DNA from: Streptomyces malaysiensis subsp. samsunensis
Lineage (GTDB): Bacteria; Actinomycetota; Actinomycetes; Streptomycetales; Streptomycetaceae
Direction of reading: 5' to 3'
NCBI RefSeq assembly: GCF_024519315.1
Contig: NZ_JANIIC010000005.1
Coordinates: 62,001-126,000, forward strand
Length of the DNA: 64,000 bases
The notes beneath the pieces were generated by a model. It saw nothing but the letters and a program-made list of their open reading frames with translations. It did no database searches and had not been told where the DNA came from. Below, piece by piece: positions 28,828 to 36,903 of the stretch. The first letter of the stretch is position 1, and each line of letters begins with the position of its first letter. The position numbers and the translations under genes were made by a program.

Positions 28828-29778
28828 ATGTCCGCTACGAAGCACACCATCGTGATGACGGGCGCGAGCCGCGGAATCGGCCGTGTCGCCGCGGAGCACA
28901 TCCTGCGCCGGTCGCCCGATGCGCACCTGCTCGTGGTCGCCCGCGAATCCCCCGGCGCACACGCCTCGTCCGGCGCCCGGCTCGCCGCGGAACTCGCCAC
29001 CGGCGGGCATACGGTCTCGCATATCCCGGCGGACCTCGGCTCGCTCGAGAGCGTCCGCTCCGCCGCCGTCGAGATCCGTGACCGGCTGGACCGCGGTGAC
29101 CTGCCACCGGTGCGCGGCTTCGTGGGCAACGCGGGCATGCAGTACACCAATGCGCTGACCGAGTCCCCCGACGGATTCGAGGCCACCTTCGCCGTCAACG
29201 TCCTGGCCAACCACCTCTTCGTCCGCGTGCTCCAGGACCACTTCGCCGCCCCCGCCCGGATCGTGATCACCGTCAGCGACACCCACTTCGGCGACTTCAA
29301 GCACAACCTGGGCATGGTGCCCGGCCCGGTCTGGAACGCCCCCGACGTCCTCGCCCGTACGGGCGCCTTTCCCGCGCCGGGCAGCACGGCGGGCGGGCGC
29401 ACCGCGTACTCGACGAGCAAGCTGGCCGCCATCTACCTCGTGCACGAGTACGCGCGCCGGCTTCCGGCCGGGGTCGACGCCATCGCCTACAACCCCGGTT
29501 TCGTCCCCGGCACCGGCCTCGCCCGCAACGCCGGGCCCCTCTCCCGGTTCGCCATGCGGCGCGTCCTGCCGGTGATGGCCCTCACGCCGTTCGCCACCGG
29601 CCGCGGCGCCGCGGGCCGCTACCTCGCCGATGTCGTCCTGGGCACGACCGCGGCGCCGACCGGCTCCTATGTCGACCGCGCGGAGGTGGCGCGGTCGTCG
29701 CGGGAGTCCTACGATCCGCGGCGCGAGCGGGAGCTCTGGGACGCCGTGGAACGGTTCGCCGTGGCGCGCGCCGCCTGA
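28828..29778 (+). CDS. short-chain dehydrogenase/reductase
   Basis: A 316-residue SDR. The NAD(P) motif TGASRGIG is at 11-18, NAG in GFVGNAGMQ, and the catalytic Tyr/Lys in AYSTSK, with Ser in VITVSDTH. The length and the VYDP-free C-terminus resemble protochlorophyllide-reductase-like SDRs found next to MmyB regulators. The arginine in TGASR suggests NADP preference. The start ATG at 28828 follows AAGGAG. Substrate unknown. Probably controlled by the divergent MmyB-like protein. Confidence 0.9.
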   Translation: MSATKHTIVMTGASRGIGRVAAEHILRRSPDAHLLVVARESPGAHASSGARLAAELATGGHTVSHIPADLGSLESVRSAAVEIRDRLDRGDLPPVRGFVGNAGMQYTNALTESPDGFEATFAVNVLANHLFVRVLQDHFAAPARIVITVSDTHFGDFKHNLGMVPGPVWNAPDVLARTGAFPAPGSTAGGRTAYSTSKLAAIYLVHEYARRLPAGVDAIAYNPGFVPGTGLARNAGPLSRFAMRRVLPVMALTPFATGRGAAGRYLADVVLGTTAAPTGSYVDRAEVARSSRESYDPRRERELWDAVERFAVARAA

Positions 29779-29832
29779 GCTCCGGAGGTCCGGACGTCCC
29801 CCGGGCGTGCGGTCCGGGCCCGTGGGTCCGGA

Positions 29833-30456
29833 TCAGCCCAGCTCCGCGATCACGTCCGCCAGCCGACCCGGCATGGACAGGAACGGTGAGTGGGAGGAGT
29901 CGAGCGCCACGACCGCGGTGGGCTCGTCCGGGAAGGCCGCGTCGGCCTCGGCGATGAACTTCCGCTGGAGAGCCGGGCGTACCGCCATGTCGCGTGCGCA
30001 GGTGATGTAGGTACGGGGGACCGATCCCCAGCCGTCGCGGGTGAGGGTGGTGGTGCCGAACGCGATACCGGCCGGGGCGTCGGGCGTCAGCAGTCCGAGG
30101 GCGGCGTCCGCGAGGGTCCGGTCGACATCGCCGTAGAACGCGTTCCGCAACCGCTGCCGATACTCCGCGTCGTCCGAGCCGGGGTCCAGCCTCAGTGCCC
30201 CGATCGCGGCGGGATCGGCCCGCATGCAGGGCCGGACAAGGCTGCCCGCGCTCTCCGGCATCCGGAGGTAGGCGATGGCCGGGATGTCCGAGGCGGGCAT
30301 GGCCGCGCTGAGATACACCGCGCGGGCCACCAGCTCGGGTGCCTGCTGCGCGGCCCGCGTCAGCACGGTGCCGCCCATGCTGTGGGCGATCACCGTGCAC
30401 CAGGAGCCATGCCAATTGCCGTGCAGAAACAGCAATGGGGTAGGTGGAGTGGACAT
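29833..30456 (-). CDS. alpha/beta hydrolase with an in-frame internal deletion
   Basis: The product (207 residues) begins LLFLHGNWHGSWC, the first strand and oxyanion loop of esterase-type alpha/beta hydrolases. It then passes directly to TVIAHSMGGTV, the nucleophile elbow. In homologues roughly 80-90 residues separate these motifs (strands 4-5 and helices A/B). The rest is intact: nucleophile Ser in AHSMGG, Asp in CARDMAV, His in DSSHSPF. The core sheet lacks two strands, so the enzyme is very likely inactive although the frame is open. The deletion point is near 30396. Confidence 0.7.
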   Translation of the reverse strand: MSTPPTPLLFLHGNWHGSWCTVIAHSMGGTVLTRAAQQAPELVARAVYLSAAMPASDIPAIAYLRMPESAGSLVRPCMRADPAAIGALRLDPGSDDAEYRQRLRNAFYGDVDRTLADAALGLLTPDAPAGIAFGTTTLTRDGWGSVPRTYITCARDMAVRPALQRKFIAEADAAFPDEPTAVVALDSSHSPFLSMPGRLADVIAELG

Positions 30457-30495
30457 CGTCGTTCCCTTATGTCGTCGGTCCCCGGGTGCGGTGCG

Positions 30496-30582
30496 TCACC
30501 GCGGACCGCGGAAGGCGTCCCGCACTTCCCCCACCAGCGACGCGGGCTGCTCCAGTCCGGAGAAATAGCTGCTTTTATCCAT
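30496..30582 (-). CDS. very short reading frame upstream of the hydrolase (doubtful)
   Basis: A 28-codon frame starting with ATG at 30582 (MDKSSYFSGLEQPASLVGEV, ending FRGPR). It has no ribosome site and no recognised family. It could be the N-terminal remnant of a gene lost by deletion. The rest of the 228-bp gap to the AraC gene shows nothing else. Confidence 0.2.
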   Translation of the reverse strand: MDKSSYFSGLEQPASLVGEVRDAFRGPR

Positions 30583-30684
30583 TTTGTGCCACGACCGCGG
30601 AGACCGTACGGAAGTGGCGCGGCATCGGGAACGGAGATGGCAAAGGGCTCGATCTCGGGCGCCGCTCCGCCCGTGGGGTACGGC

Positions 30685-31572
30685 TCACTGATTGCGGTAG
30701 GCCGACGGCCGTACGCCGGCATGCCGCAGGAACGCCGTGGACAGTGAGCCGGGGCTGCCGAATCCGCACCGCGTGGCGATCTGCGCGACGGACAGCCCAT
30801 CCGCCCGGAGGAGCCGCTGCGCCTCCTCGACGCGCAGCCGGGTGAGGTAGCGGTGGGGAGTCTGGCCGGTGGCGTCCTTGAAGACCCGGATGAAGTGGTA
30901 GACGCTGAAGCCGACCTCGGCGGCCACGTCCGCCACCGTCAGAGGGCCGCCCAGCCGGTCCCGCATCATCGCCACGGCCTTGTGCACCCAGGGCCCCTCG
31001 GCGCCCAGCCGGCTCTCCTGCGGCGGCCGGAGGCCGCAGGTCAGCACATGCACGGCGAGGAACGTGGCCGCGGACTCCGCGTACAGATCGCCGCCCTCAC
31101 CGGCCGCGCCCAACGACCGCAGGGTGTGTTCCACGAGCGGATCCCCCGAGGCCACCGCGGCGGCCATCCGCTCGTAGTCGATCCGCGCCCCGCCCAGCTG
31201 CTCCGCCGTACGGGCGACGGTGACATACGGAATGTGCACCTGAAGGGTCCGCAGCGGGACCACCGACCGGTAGCGGCGCACCGAGGCCACGCCCGGAACC
31301 GCCATCTCGAGCTGCCCGGGGATCCACCGCCGCGGCCGCCAGCACCCATCGGTACGGGTCTCCATGGACGCGTCGCCCGCGACGGTGAGCATCAGATGCA
31401 GATCCTCGGTGGCGGGCAAGGCCACGCTCTCCACGCGCGCGGTGTGCTGGAACCGCTGGAGCAGCAGCGACCGCCAGCCAAGCCTGTCCCAGCTGCTGAA
31501 CGTCCGCTCGACATACGGATTCGCGTCGAATCCGGCATACGGTTCGAGGTCGAAATCCGGAACGTCACACAC
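30685..31572 (-). CDS. AraC-family transcriptional regulator
   Basis: A 295-residue regulator with an N-terminal effector domain resembling AraC_N/cupin-like domains and two HTH motifs in the last 100 residues (LTVADVAAEVGFSVYHFIRVF, then LSVAQIATRCGFGSPGSLSTAF). The family signature near the end includes HAGVRPSAYR. GTG at 31572 is the start used here. It lies downstream of the old yellow enzyme gene on the same strand with only 29 bp between, so the two may be co-transcribed. Target unknown. Confidence 0.92.
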   Translation of the reverse strand: MCDVPDFDLEPYAGFDANPYVERTFSSWDRLGWRSLLLQRFQHTARVESVALPATEDLHLMLTVAGDASMETRTDGCWRPRRWIPGQLEMAVPGVASVRRYRSVVPLRTLQVHIPYVTVARTAEQLGGARIDYERMAAAVASGDPLVEHTLRSLGAAGEGGDLYAESAATFLAVHVLTCGLRPPQESRLGAEGPWVHKAVAMMRDRLGGPLTVADVAAEVGFSVYHFIRVFKDATGQTPHRYLTRLRVEEAQRLLRADGLSVAQIATRCGFGSPGSLSTAFLRHAGVRPSAYRNQ

Positions 31573-31601
31573 CGTGCCCAGGATACGAGGTTCGGGCGCG
31601 T

Positions 31602-32666
31602 TCAGGCGTTCAGGGAGGGGTAGTCGATGTACCCCCTGTCGGTGCCGCCGTAGTAGGTCGTCTCATCGGGTGTGTTGTACGGCCCGCCCGCCCGCAGCCG
31701 GGCCGGCAGATCGGGGTTGGCGAGGAACAGCGCGCCGAAGGACAGCATGTCGGCCGTGCCGTCCTCGATGAGCGCCAGGTCCTCCGCGCCGGTGAAACCG
31801 TCTGTCGCCGGGTTGAGGATGAGGGTTCCGGAGAACTCCTTGCGGAGGATGCCGGTCAGATCGCGGGAGTCCTCGACGAGGTGGAGATAGGCGGGGCCGG
31901 TCTCGTTCAGCCGTCGGACGAGCTGGACGTAGGTGGGCTCGAGGTCGGGCTCCTCGATTCCGTTGTAGCGGATCCCGGGCGAGATGCGGATCCCGGTGCG
32001 CCGGGCGCCGATGGCCGCCGAGACGGCCGCGACCACCTCGGCCGCGAACCGGACCCGGCCTTCCACGGAGCCACCCCACTCATCGGTGCGCAGATTGGCG
32101 CTGGGCGCCAGGAACTGGTGGATCAAGTAACCGTAGGCGGCGTGCAGTTCGACCCCGTCGAACCCCGCCTCGATGGCGTTGTGCGCGGCACGGCCGAAGT
32201 CCGCGATCGTCTCCCGCACCTCCTGGGAGGTCAGCTCATGCGGGGTGCCGAAGTCCTTCATCCCGTCGAGGGTGAACAGCCGCCCGGGCGCAGCGACGGC
32301 CGAGGGGGCGACCTGGATCAGCCCGTCGGGCAGCAGCGCGGGGTCGCCGACCCGGCCGACGTGCGAGATCTGGGCGAAGACCGTGCCGCCCTCGGCGTGC
32401 ACCGCGTCGGTGACACGGCGCCAGGCGGCGATCTGCTCGGCGCTGTGCAACCCCGGGGTGTTGGGGAAACCCTGGCCGACCACTGACGGCTGCGACCCCT
32501 CGGTGATGATCAGGCCGGCCGTGGCCCGCTGCGCGTAGTACGTCGCCATGGAGTCGGTGGCCGTATTGCCGGGCCCGAAGGCGCGGGCGCGCCCCATGGC
32601 GGGCATCACCAGCCGGTTGCGCAGCCGCAGCCCGGCCAGGTCGATCGGATCGAAGGGTGAGGTCAC
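31602..32666 (-). CDS. old yellow enzyme family alkene reductase
   Basis: FMN-dependent ene-reductase of 354 residues in one TIM barrel: LRLRNRLVMPAMGRARA at the start, GLIITEGSQPS, VFAQISHVGR, VELHAAYGYLIHQFLAPSAN, and SFGALFLANPDLP near the FMN phosphate site. In OYE the substrate-binding pair is His-x-x-Asn or His-x-x-His. Here it reads H-A-A-Y, so one partner is Tyr, a variation seen in some bacterial members. The GTG start follows CGGGAG. Divergent from a MarR regulator with two operators in between, the NemR/MarR-type arrangement for electrophile detoxification. Confidence 0.92.
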   Translation of the reverse strand: MTSPFDPIDLAGLRLRNRLVMPAMGRARAFGPGNTATDSMATYYAQRATAGLIITEGSQPSVVGQGFPNTPGLHSAEQIAAWRRVTDAVHAEGGTVFAQISHVGRVGDPALLPDGLIQVAPSAVAAPGRLFTLDGMKDFGTPHELTSQEVRETIADFGRAAHNAIEAGFDGVELHAAYGYLIHQFLAPSANLRTDEWGGSVEGRVRFAAEVVAAVSAAIGARRTGIRISPGIRYNGIEEPDLEPTYVQLVRRLNETGPAYLHLVEDSRDLTGILRKEFSGTLILNPATDGFTGAEDLALIEDGTADMLSFGALFLANPDLPARLRAGGPYNTPDETTYYGGTDRGYIDYPSLNA

Positions 32667-32707
32667 AACGGCTCCCGAGGTCGATGGGGCACAACAGTCG
32701 ACAACGA

Positions 32708-32772
32708 GATCATTGGGCGGCCAACGATCTCATCGGAGAGCCACCATAACCGATTCATTGGTTGGCCAATGA
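32708..32772. promoter_or_regulatory. twin MarR operators in the divergent OYE/marR promoter region
   Basis: Site A is GATCATTGG-GCGG-CCAACGATC (32708-32729), 9-bp arms with one mismatch. Site B is TCATTGG-TTGG-CCAATGA (32755-32772), perfect 7-bp arms. Both share TCATTGG-N4-CCAA and are centred about 45 bp apart, one near each start. They are the probable binding sites of the divergent MarR protein, repressing both genes. Confidence 0.7.
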
Positions 32773-32799
32773 TTGGTCGGCCACGATAGCCTTGCGGCC

Positions 32800-33273
32800 A
32801 TGACCTCAGAGCAGCTCCCGCCCGCCGATACGACGGAGGCCGGATACGGCGGCCCCGTCAGCCGGACCCTGGCGCGGGTTTCCCGACTGCACCGCCTCGC
32901 CGGGGGCAAGCTGCTGCGCCCGACCGGCCTCTGCTCCGGCCAGGAATTCCTGATGATGACCCTGTGGGACGCCGGATCGGTCCGCCAGTCGGACCTGGCG
33001 AAGGCGCTCGACCTGGACCCGTCGACCGTGACCCTGATGCTGCGGCGGCTGGAGCAGGGCGGCCATGTCGTCCGCTCACGCGATCCGCAGGACCGGCGCG
33101 TCATGCTCGTCCGGGCCTCGGAGGAGAGCTACACCCTGCGGCCCGAGGTCGCGCACATCTGGGCGCGGTTGGAGGAGCGCATCCTGGACGGGCTCGACGA
33201 CGCGGAGCGCGACGCCTTCGCCACCATCCTGGCGAAGGTCGAGAAGAACCTCGCCTCCGGCACGGGCGCATGA
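32800..33273 (+). CDS. MarR-family regulator
   Basis: A 157-residue winged-helix repressor. The recognition helix is in LAKALDLDPSTVTLMLRRLEQGG, and the wing in RSRDPQDRRVMLV, with the conserved D-x-R-D/x-R pattern of MarR wings. Start at ATG 32800. A TTG at 32773 would lie inside an operator. It probably represses itself and the divergent old yellow enzyme. The inducer is likely a reactive electrophile or phenolic, which is inferred. Confidence 0.92.
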   Translation: MTSEQLPPADTTEAGYGGPVSRTLARVSRLHRLAGGKLLRPTGLCSGQEFLMMTLWDAGSVRQSDLAKALDLDPSTVTLMLRRLEQGGHVVRSRDPQDRRVMLVRASEESYTLRPEVAHIWARLEERILDGLDDAERDAFATILAKVEKNLASGTGA

Positions 33274-33321
33274 GCCGGGGCACGGGATCCGCCCACCCGG
33301 GGACCGGCCCCGCCGGGGCGG

Positions 33322-33540
33322 TCAGGCATCACGCGTCCACGAGCCCAGCACCGTCAGCGTCTTGGTGCCGGTGACCTGCCCGGCGCGGCGCAGGGCGTCG
33401 ATGACCTGTTGCAGATGTTCGATGTCCCGTACACGGACGTTCACCAGGGCGTCGGGGTCACCGGCGATGGTGAAGACGGCCTGCACCTCGGGCACCGCGT
33501 AGGCGGTACGGACGCAGCGCGCCGCGAGCCCGTACACCCG
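33322..33540 (-). pseudogene. C-terminal fragment of an Lrp/AsnC-family regulator
   Basis: About 72 codons on the minus strand encode the RAM/ligand domain end of an AsnC-type regulator (VRTAYAVPEVQAVFTIAGDP, VRDIEHLQQVIDAL, TGTKTLTVLGSW). The HTH-containing N-terminal half is missing. At about 33540 the sequence continues as the C-terminus of an acyl-CoA dehydrogenase on the plus strand. Two divergent genes both lost their 5' parts. Confidence 0.75.
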
Positions 33541-33618
33541 TCAGGCCAGCGTCGCCAGATCTTCGAAGGCACCAACCAGATCCAGCGGCTGATCATCAGC
33601 CGTCAGCTCGCCCACTGA
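33541..33618 (+). pseudogene. C-terminal 24 codons of an acyl-CoA dehydrogenase
   Basis: The frame ending at 33618 reads RQIFEGTNQIQRLIISRQLA, the nearly invariant C-terminal helix of acyl-CoA dehydrogenases (Y/F-E-G-T-N-Q-I-Q-R). Everything before it is absent. AsnC/Lrp regulators commonly sit next to such catabolic dehydrogenases, so the deletion probably removed the rest of both divergent genes. Confidence 0.75.
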
Positions 33619-33770
33619 CCGGCCCCGCCGGAAGGTGGGAGCGCGGGATGGACGGGTGCCCGGCGGTACCCGCCGTTTGGCGCGTGTCGCGAGGGGGCGG
33701 CGACGGAGGCGCTGGGGAAGACTGGCGGCTGAAACGTCGAACCCGGGCACGCCGGAACACGGGGGACATC

Positions 33771-34370
33771 ATGGCCACGACGACATCGGTACGCGGAACT
33801 CGACGGGCACGAGCGCGTCAGGCCGGGTCAGGGCTTGCGCTGGCGGTGCTGGCCGCGCTGGCCGTGGCCGGTTGTGGTGGGTCGGACAAGGAGGACGGGG
33901 CGCCCTCCCACAGCGGGCCCGCGTCGGCGTCCCGTTCCGCGCAGCCCTCGGGAGGCTCCTCCGGCGACGCCCCCGCCTCCGCCTCCGCCTCGGCCTCGGC
34001 CTCGGCGAAACCCTCGGTGTCGGCGGCGGACGGGCGGGATGTCGGCGCCTGCGCGGACGGCAATTGCGAGATCGCGGTGTCCGAACCGGTGACGGTCCGC
34101 TTCAAGGGCCCGGCCGGTCCGGCCACGCTGTCCGTGACCGAGGTCGGCCCGAACAAGGTCGAGTACACAGTGAAGTCGTCGGGCGGCCGCTCCCAGGGCG
34201 AGGCGAGCGGGCCGGGCCAGGGATGCATCACCGTTCTGCGCGACCATGGCAGCGCCAACTCGTGCGGCAGGCTGGGGAAGGACCAACCGGCCGCCCAGCC
34301 GAACGCCGTGGTGATCCAGATGACGGCCGGGGAGGACGGCACCGCGATCCTCCACATCGTCTCCGGCTGA
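33771..34370 (+). CDS. putative lipoprotein with Ala-Ser-rich linker
   Basis: A 199-residue protein. The signal peptide ends in the lipobox LAVAGC, so it should be membrane-anchored. A low-complexity Ser/Pro/Ala linker (about residues 45-85) includes an alternating A-S run encoded by a repeated GCCTCG/GCCTCC unit. The C-terminal domain (about 90-199) has four Cys (ACADGNC, GQGC, NSCG) and beta-rich sequence (VTVRFKGPAGPATLSVTEVG). Function unknown. The ATG at 33771 is preceded by GGGGGA. Confidence 0.82.
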   Translation: MATTTSVRGTRRARARQAGSGLALAVLAALAVAGCGGSDKEDGAPSHSGPASASRSAQPSGGSSGDAPASASASASASAKPSVSAADGRDVGACADGNCEIAVSEPVTVRFKGPAGPATLSVTEVGPNKVEYTVKSSGGRSQGEASGPGQGCITVLRDHGSANSCGRLGKDQPAAQPNAVVIQMTAGEDGTAILHIVSG

Positions 34371-34410
34371 CCGCCCGACCGGAGTTGTCCAGCCGGGGCA
34401 CGCGCATTTC

Positions 34411-35478
34411 TCAGACCAGCAGCGAGGCAGGAATAACCATTCGTGCGCGGTCATTCAGGTCGCGGGCAGAATGATTCTTCAGGTGTGGCTTGATCAGTTT
34501 CAGCATGCTTTGCATTCGCTGATCAGCCCGCCCTGATTGGACTAGTGGATAGTCATCAAGTGCGCTGTGCCAAGTGGCACATGCTGCTTCCACATGCCCT
34601 ATAGCGATTTGCCGTTCGGCCAGAATGGCCCGCTCCTTGACACGGGTGCGCCGATAAACGTCATACCTCAATCGGTCCGACTGCTTCATTGCTTCGACTG
34701 CACCAGTCACGTCACCAAGCTCATAGCGAACCTGGCTGGTGTGATAGTTCAAGGCCGCCGGATCGTATGATCCAAATGCTCTCTGTTGAGACTCGGCCTT
34801 GTCCATAGCAATTTCTGCTTCCCGAAGGTACATGAGAGCCTTGGCCTTTTCGCCAATCTGCGCCGCAGCATGCGCCTGTTGGCCAGCAAGAAACGCCCGC
34901 ATCCTGGGACCGGCCTTGGGGGACGCGGCAGCAGCGGCATCGGCAAGCCGCATCGCGCCCCTGCCATGCCCTAGATCAACTGCCTGAACGCTCATCCCTC
35001 GCAGCGTGGTGCAAAAAGTTAGGTGATCCTCTGAGGTGCCAGCCAATTCCAAAGCCTTCAAGTAATACTGCTGAGCCAATCCGTGAACCCCTTCGTCCAC
35101 GGCCATGTATCCGGTGAGGTAACACAGATCCGACGCAGCCGACATCATCGCTTTACGGACTTCTTCTGTGGCGTCGGCCCGAAGGTATGGAGCCACCGTA
35201 TTGACAAGGAATGCTGCGGCCATGGGGCGTGCGTGTCGGCCACCGAACTGGTCATCAAGCTCTGAGATCCGTTCGGTCATGGCCACGACCGTATGGACGT
35301 CAGGCAACCCAATTCGCTGCATCTGCCCTGACTGAATGGCTTCCAGACGGCCTACAACGTCTGGCCAGTTGGGCACGGTCAACGCGACAGAGAAGAGGCT
35401 CACGCCAAGGACACTGCGGCGCGAGGGGTCCATGTCCTGCCTCCCCAAGTCGATCAACGCCTCAAGGTACCCAGGCAT
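34411..35478 (-). CDS. TPR-like part of an HTH-TPR regulator, separated by a frameshift
   Basis: A 355-residue frame made of helical repeats typical of Streptomyces XRE regulators with TPR C-termini: RRSVLGVSLFSVAL, LDDQFGGRHARPMAAAFLV, DHLTFCTTLRGMSVQAVDLG, GPRMRAFLAGQQAHAAAQ, HTSQVRYELGDVTGAVEAM. In homologues this part follows directly after an N-terminal HTH. Here the HTH lies in the next frame (35454-35750), and the frames overlap by 25 bp. One extra C in the GGTACC at about 35466-35471 would join them (GTLEALIDLGRQD). GC content is clearly below the flanking genes. Confidence 0.8.
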   Translation of the reverse strand: MPGYLEALIDLGRQDMDPSRRSVLGVSLFSVALTVPNWPDVVGRLEAIQSGQMQRIGLPDVHTVVAMTERISELDDQFGGRHARPMAAAFLVNTVAPYLRADATEEVRKAMMSAASDLCYLTGYMAVDEGVHGLAQQYYLKALELAGTSEDHLTFCTTLRGMSVQAVDLGHGRGAMRLADAAAAASPKAGPRMRAFLAGQQAHAAAQIGEKAKALMYLREAEIAMDKAESQQRAFGSYDPAALNYHTSQVRYELGDVTGAVEAMKQSDRLRYDVYRRTRVKERAILAERQIAIGHVEAACATWHSALDDYPLVQSGRADQRMQSMLKLIKPHLKNHSARDLNDRARMVIPASLLV

Positions 35479-35750
35479 GCGTTCGACTCGTCGGCAGGCA
35501 GGGGGAACCCTGCCTCAACGTGCGTGATCGGGCGGCCCAGCTTCCGGGCGAACGCCTCCAAGATCAGCAGTCGGGCAGCCTCCTTCGGCATGTGTCCCCG
35601 AAGCCACTGATGAGCGGATGGTTCCCGGTACTTCTGCGGCGTTCCGCGTTCCGTGCCGATGCGGTTGACCTCCTGTGCGAGCTGCCGCAGCGTCCACCCG
35701 GTCTCTCGGAACAGCCGTTCCAGACCCTCGTTCGGCTCCCGCTCACTCAC
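35454..35750 (-). CDS. N-terminal XRE-type HTH part of the split HTH-TPR regulator
   Basis: A 98-residue frame: LFRETGWTLRQLAQEVNRIG, then PSAHQWLRGHMPKEAARLLI, an XRE-like DNA-binding domain, and LGRPITHVEAGFPLPADES, the conserved link to a TPR domain. It ends with GTLRR after the presumed 1-nt deletion. The ATG at 35750 starts MSEREPNEGLERL. Either the gene is broken, or two polypeptides are made, with the TPR part starting at ATG 35478 inside this frame. Divergent from a small-gene operon it probably controls. Confidence 0.78.
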   Translation of the reverse strand: MSEREPNEGLERLFRETGWTLRQLAQEVNRIGTERGTPQKYREPSAHQWLRGHMPKEAARLLILEAFARKLGRPITHVEAGFPLPADESNACLGTLRR

Positions 35751-35916
35751 TCGGCGATCAACTCCTCAGCTAAAGCAGGCGCTTAAAGCTCTTAAAAACT
35801 GCCGCTCTTGCCACGGTACCGCGATGCGTAGCGGAGCGGTTGCCTAGAGCGAGAAGGACCCCCGCGACCGTGCGACCGGTCCGGGGGCGTGGTCAATGCT
35901 GAAGAGGAGCGTCAAC

Positions 35917-36204
35917 GTGAGAAAGCGTATCGCCCGATCCATGGAACGGTGGGGACGAAGGTTATTCCCCGCCCCCGGGCGCCATCGGACAAACAATGCC
36001 TCAAAGCCCACACCGGCACGCTTCGCTGTGCCCGTACCCACGCCCGTCTGCACACCTGTCCCTGTTTGTCACGAGGACCCGCCCACGCTTCAGCTCCCGC
36101 GTATCCCGGCTGAAGACCGCTTCCCGATCGCTTGGGACACCGATCCCGTGCCGTTGTACGTGCTTCGGCACGAGCGGCAGCGAGTGTTGGGAGCCTCGCG
36201 GTGA
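35917..36204 (+). CDS. small Pro-rich protein, first gene of the island operon
   Basis: A 95-residue basic, proline-rich protein (VRKRIARSMERWGRRLFPAP at the start, many P-V-P-T repeats, then RIPAEDRFPIAWDTDPVPLYVLRHE). GTG at 35917 has GAGGAG seven bases upstream, which decides against the ATG at 35896. The stop overlaps the next GTG by 4 bp. The sequence is reminiscent of small proteins near Streptomyces XRE regulators, but I know no function. Confidence 0.6.
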   Translation: MRKRIARSMERWGRRLFPAPGRHRTNNASKPTPARFAVPVPTPVCTPVPVCHEDPPTLQLPRIPAEDRFPIAWDTDPVPLYVLRHERQRVLGASR

Positions 36205-36347
36205 GCGCGATCGAGCCTCCGGACCATCCACAGGAAGCGCAGCAAGAGGCGCGCAAGGCCCCAACTCAGAAGGAGTTGGACCAGCGCGCGGAGACTCTGA
36301 AGAAGAAGATCGACAAGCACCTTGGGCGCGGAGGGCGGACCCGATGA
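36201..36347 (+). CDS. small charged helical protein
   Basis: A 48-residue protein starting with GTG overlapping the previous stop (GTGA) and ending with an overlap to the next ATG (ATGA). It is rich in Glu, Lys and Gln (EAQQEARKAPTQKELDQRAE, TLKKKIDKHLGRG), predicting one amphipathic helix. The strict coupling on both sides supports a real gene. Family unknown. Confidence 0.6.
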   Translation: MSAIEPPDHPQEAQQEARKAPTQKELDQRAETLKKKIDKHLGRGGRTR

Positions 36348-36505
36348 CCTTGTGCGCCACCTGTAACCGCCTGAAGCAGGACAAGGCCAAGGCCATGGAA
36401 GCCGGTGACTACCGGCTGGCCGCCGATCTCGAACTGAAGGTCCGGCACCACCCGGACGGTCACAAGGTGCCTCCGTTCGGACCCCGTTGGGGGTGGATCG
36501 CGTGA
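36344..36505 (+). CDS. small protein with CxxC motif
   Basis: A 53-residue protein, MTLCATCNRLKQDKAKAMEA then DYRLAADLELKVRHHPDGHK. The C4-x2-C7 pair and later His residues could bind zinc, but only two cysteines are present. Start and stop overlap neighbouring genes (ATGA and GTGA). Family unknown, with similarity in style to short companion proteins of XRE-regulated Streptomyces operons. Confidence 0.6.
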   Translation: MTLCATCNRLKQDKAKAMEAGDYRLAADLELKVRHHPDGHKVPPFGPRWGWIA

Positions 36506-36753
36506 ACGAGCCGACGCCGTACAACGGGCCCCAGCCGGGCGAGGAGGCTTACGACGCCGCCACGGGGTGTGTGGGAGTTCTTCAAGCCATCTGTGACGTC
36601 GATGAACTTTTCTTCGATCACCAGATGCCGGGCCCGCTTGTCGCGTTCCTCCGCCCCCAGAGGGGCGGGCAGGAGTGGATAACTGACTCCAGGAACCTCC
36701 AGTTCCCTCAGGAGGCACGGCCGCGCCCTGACTCCGGCAACGAGTTGCCCTGA
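36502..36753 (+). CDS. small protein with beta-rich domain (unknown)
   Basis: An 83-residue protein starting with GTG 36502 in the GTGA overlap: VNEPTPYNGPQPGEEAYDAA, then VAFLRPQRGGQEWITDSRNL. It resembles short Streptomyces proteins of the type 'V-G-x-x-x-x-x-L-R-P-x-x-G-G-x-E-W'. No catalytic motif is visible. Last of the four overlapping genes. A 150-bp gap separates it from the next gene. Confidence 0.6.
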   Translation: MNEPTPYNGPQPGEEAYDAATGCVGVLQAICDVDELFFDHQMPGPLVAFLRPQRGGQEWITDSRNLQFPQEARPRPDSGNELP

Positions 36754-36903
36754 CGCATCCCACGACTCCACCCGCCGGACGGTGTTGATTCCCGTCTGTC
36801 GGGTGGGCAAGCCCCCGCCCCGATCGTTCGCAACAGGAAGGGCTAGCGGTCGGGGCGGGTAGCAGGTGCCGTGCACCACTCCAACCAGGAAGGGATCACA
36901 GCG

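Noticed and set aside
33929..34010. Repeated GCCTCC/GCCTCG units as a possible tandem repeat or CRISPR-like array
   Set aside because: It encodes an Ala-Ser linker in a lipoprotein. Unit length is 6 bp with no spacers, so it is simple low-complexity coding DNA.
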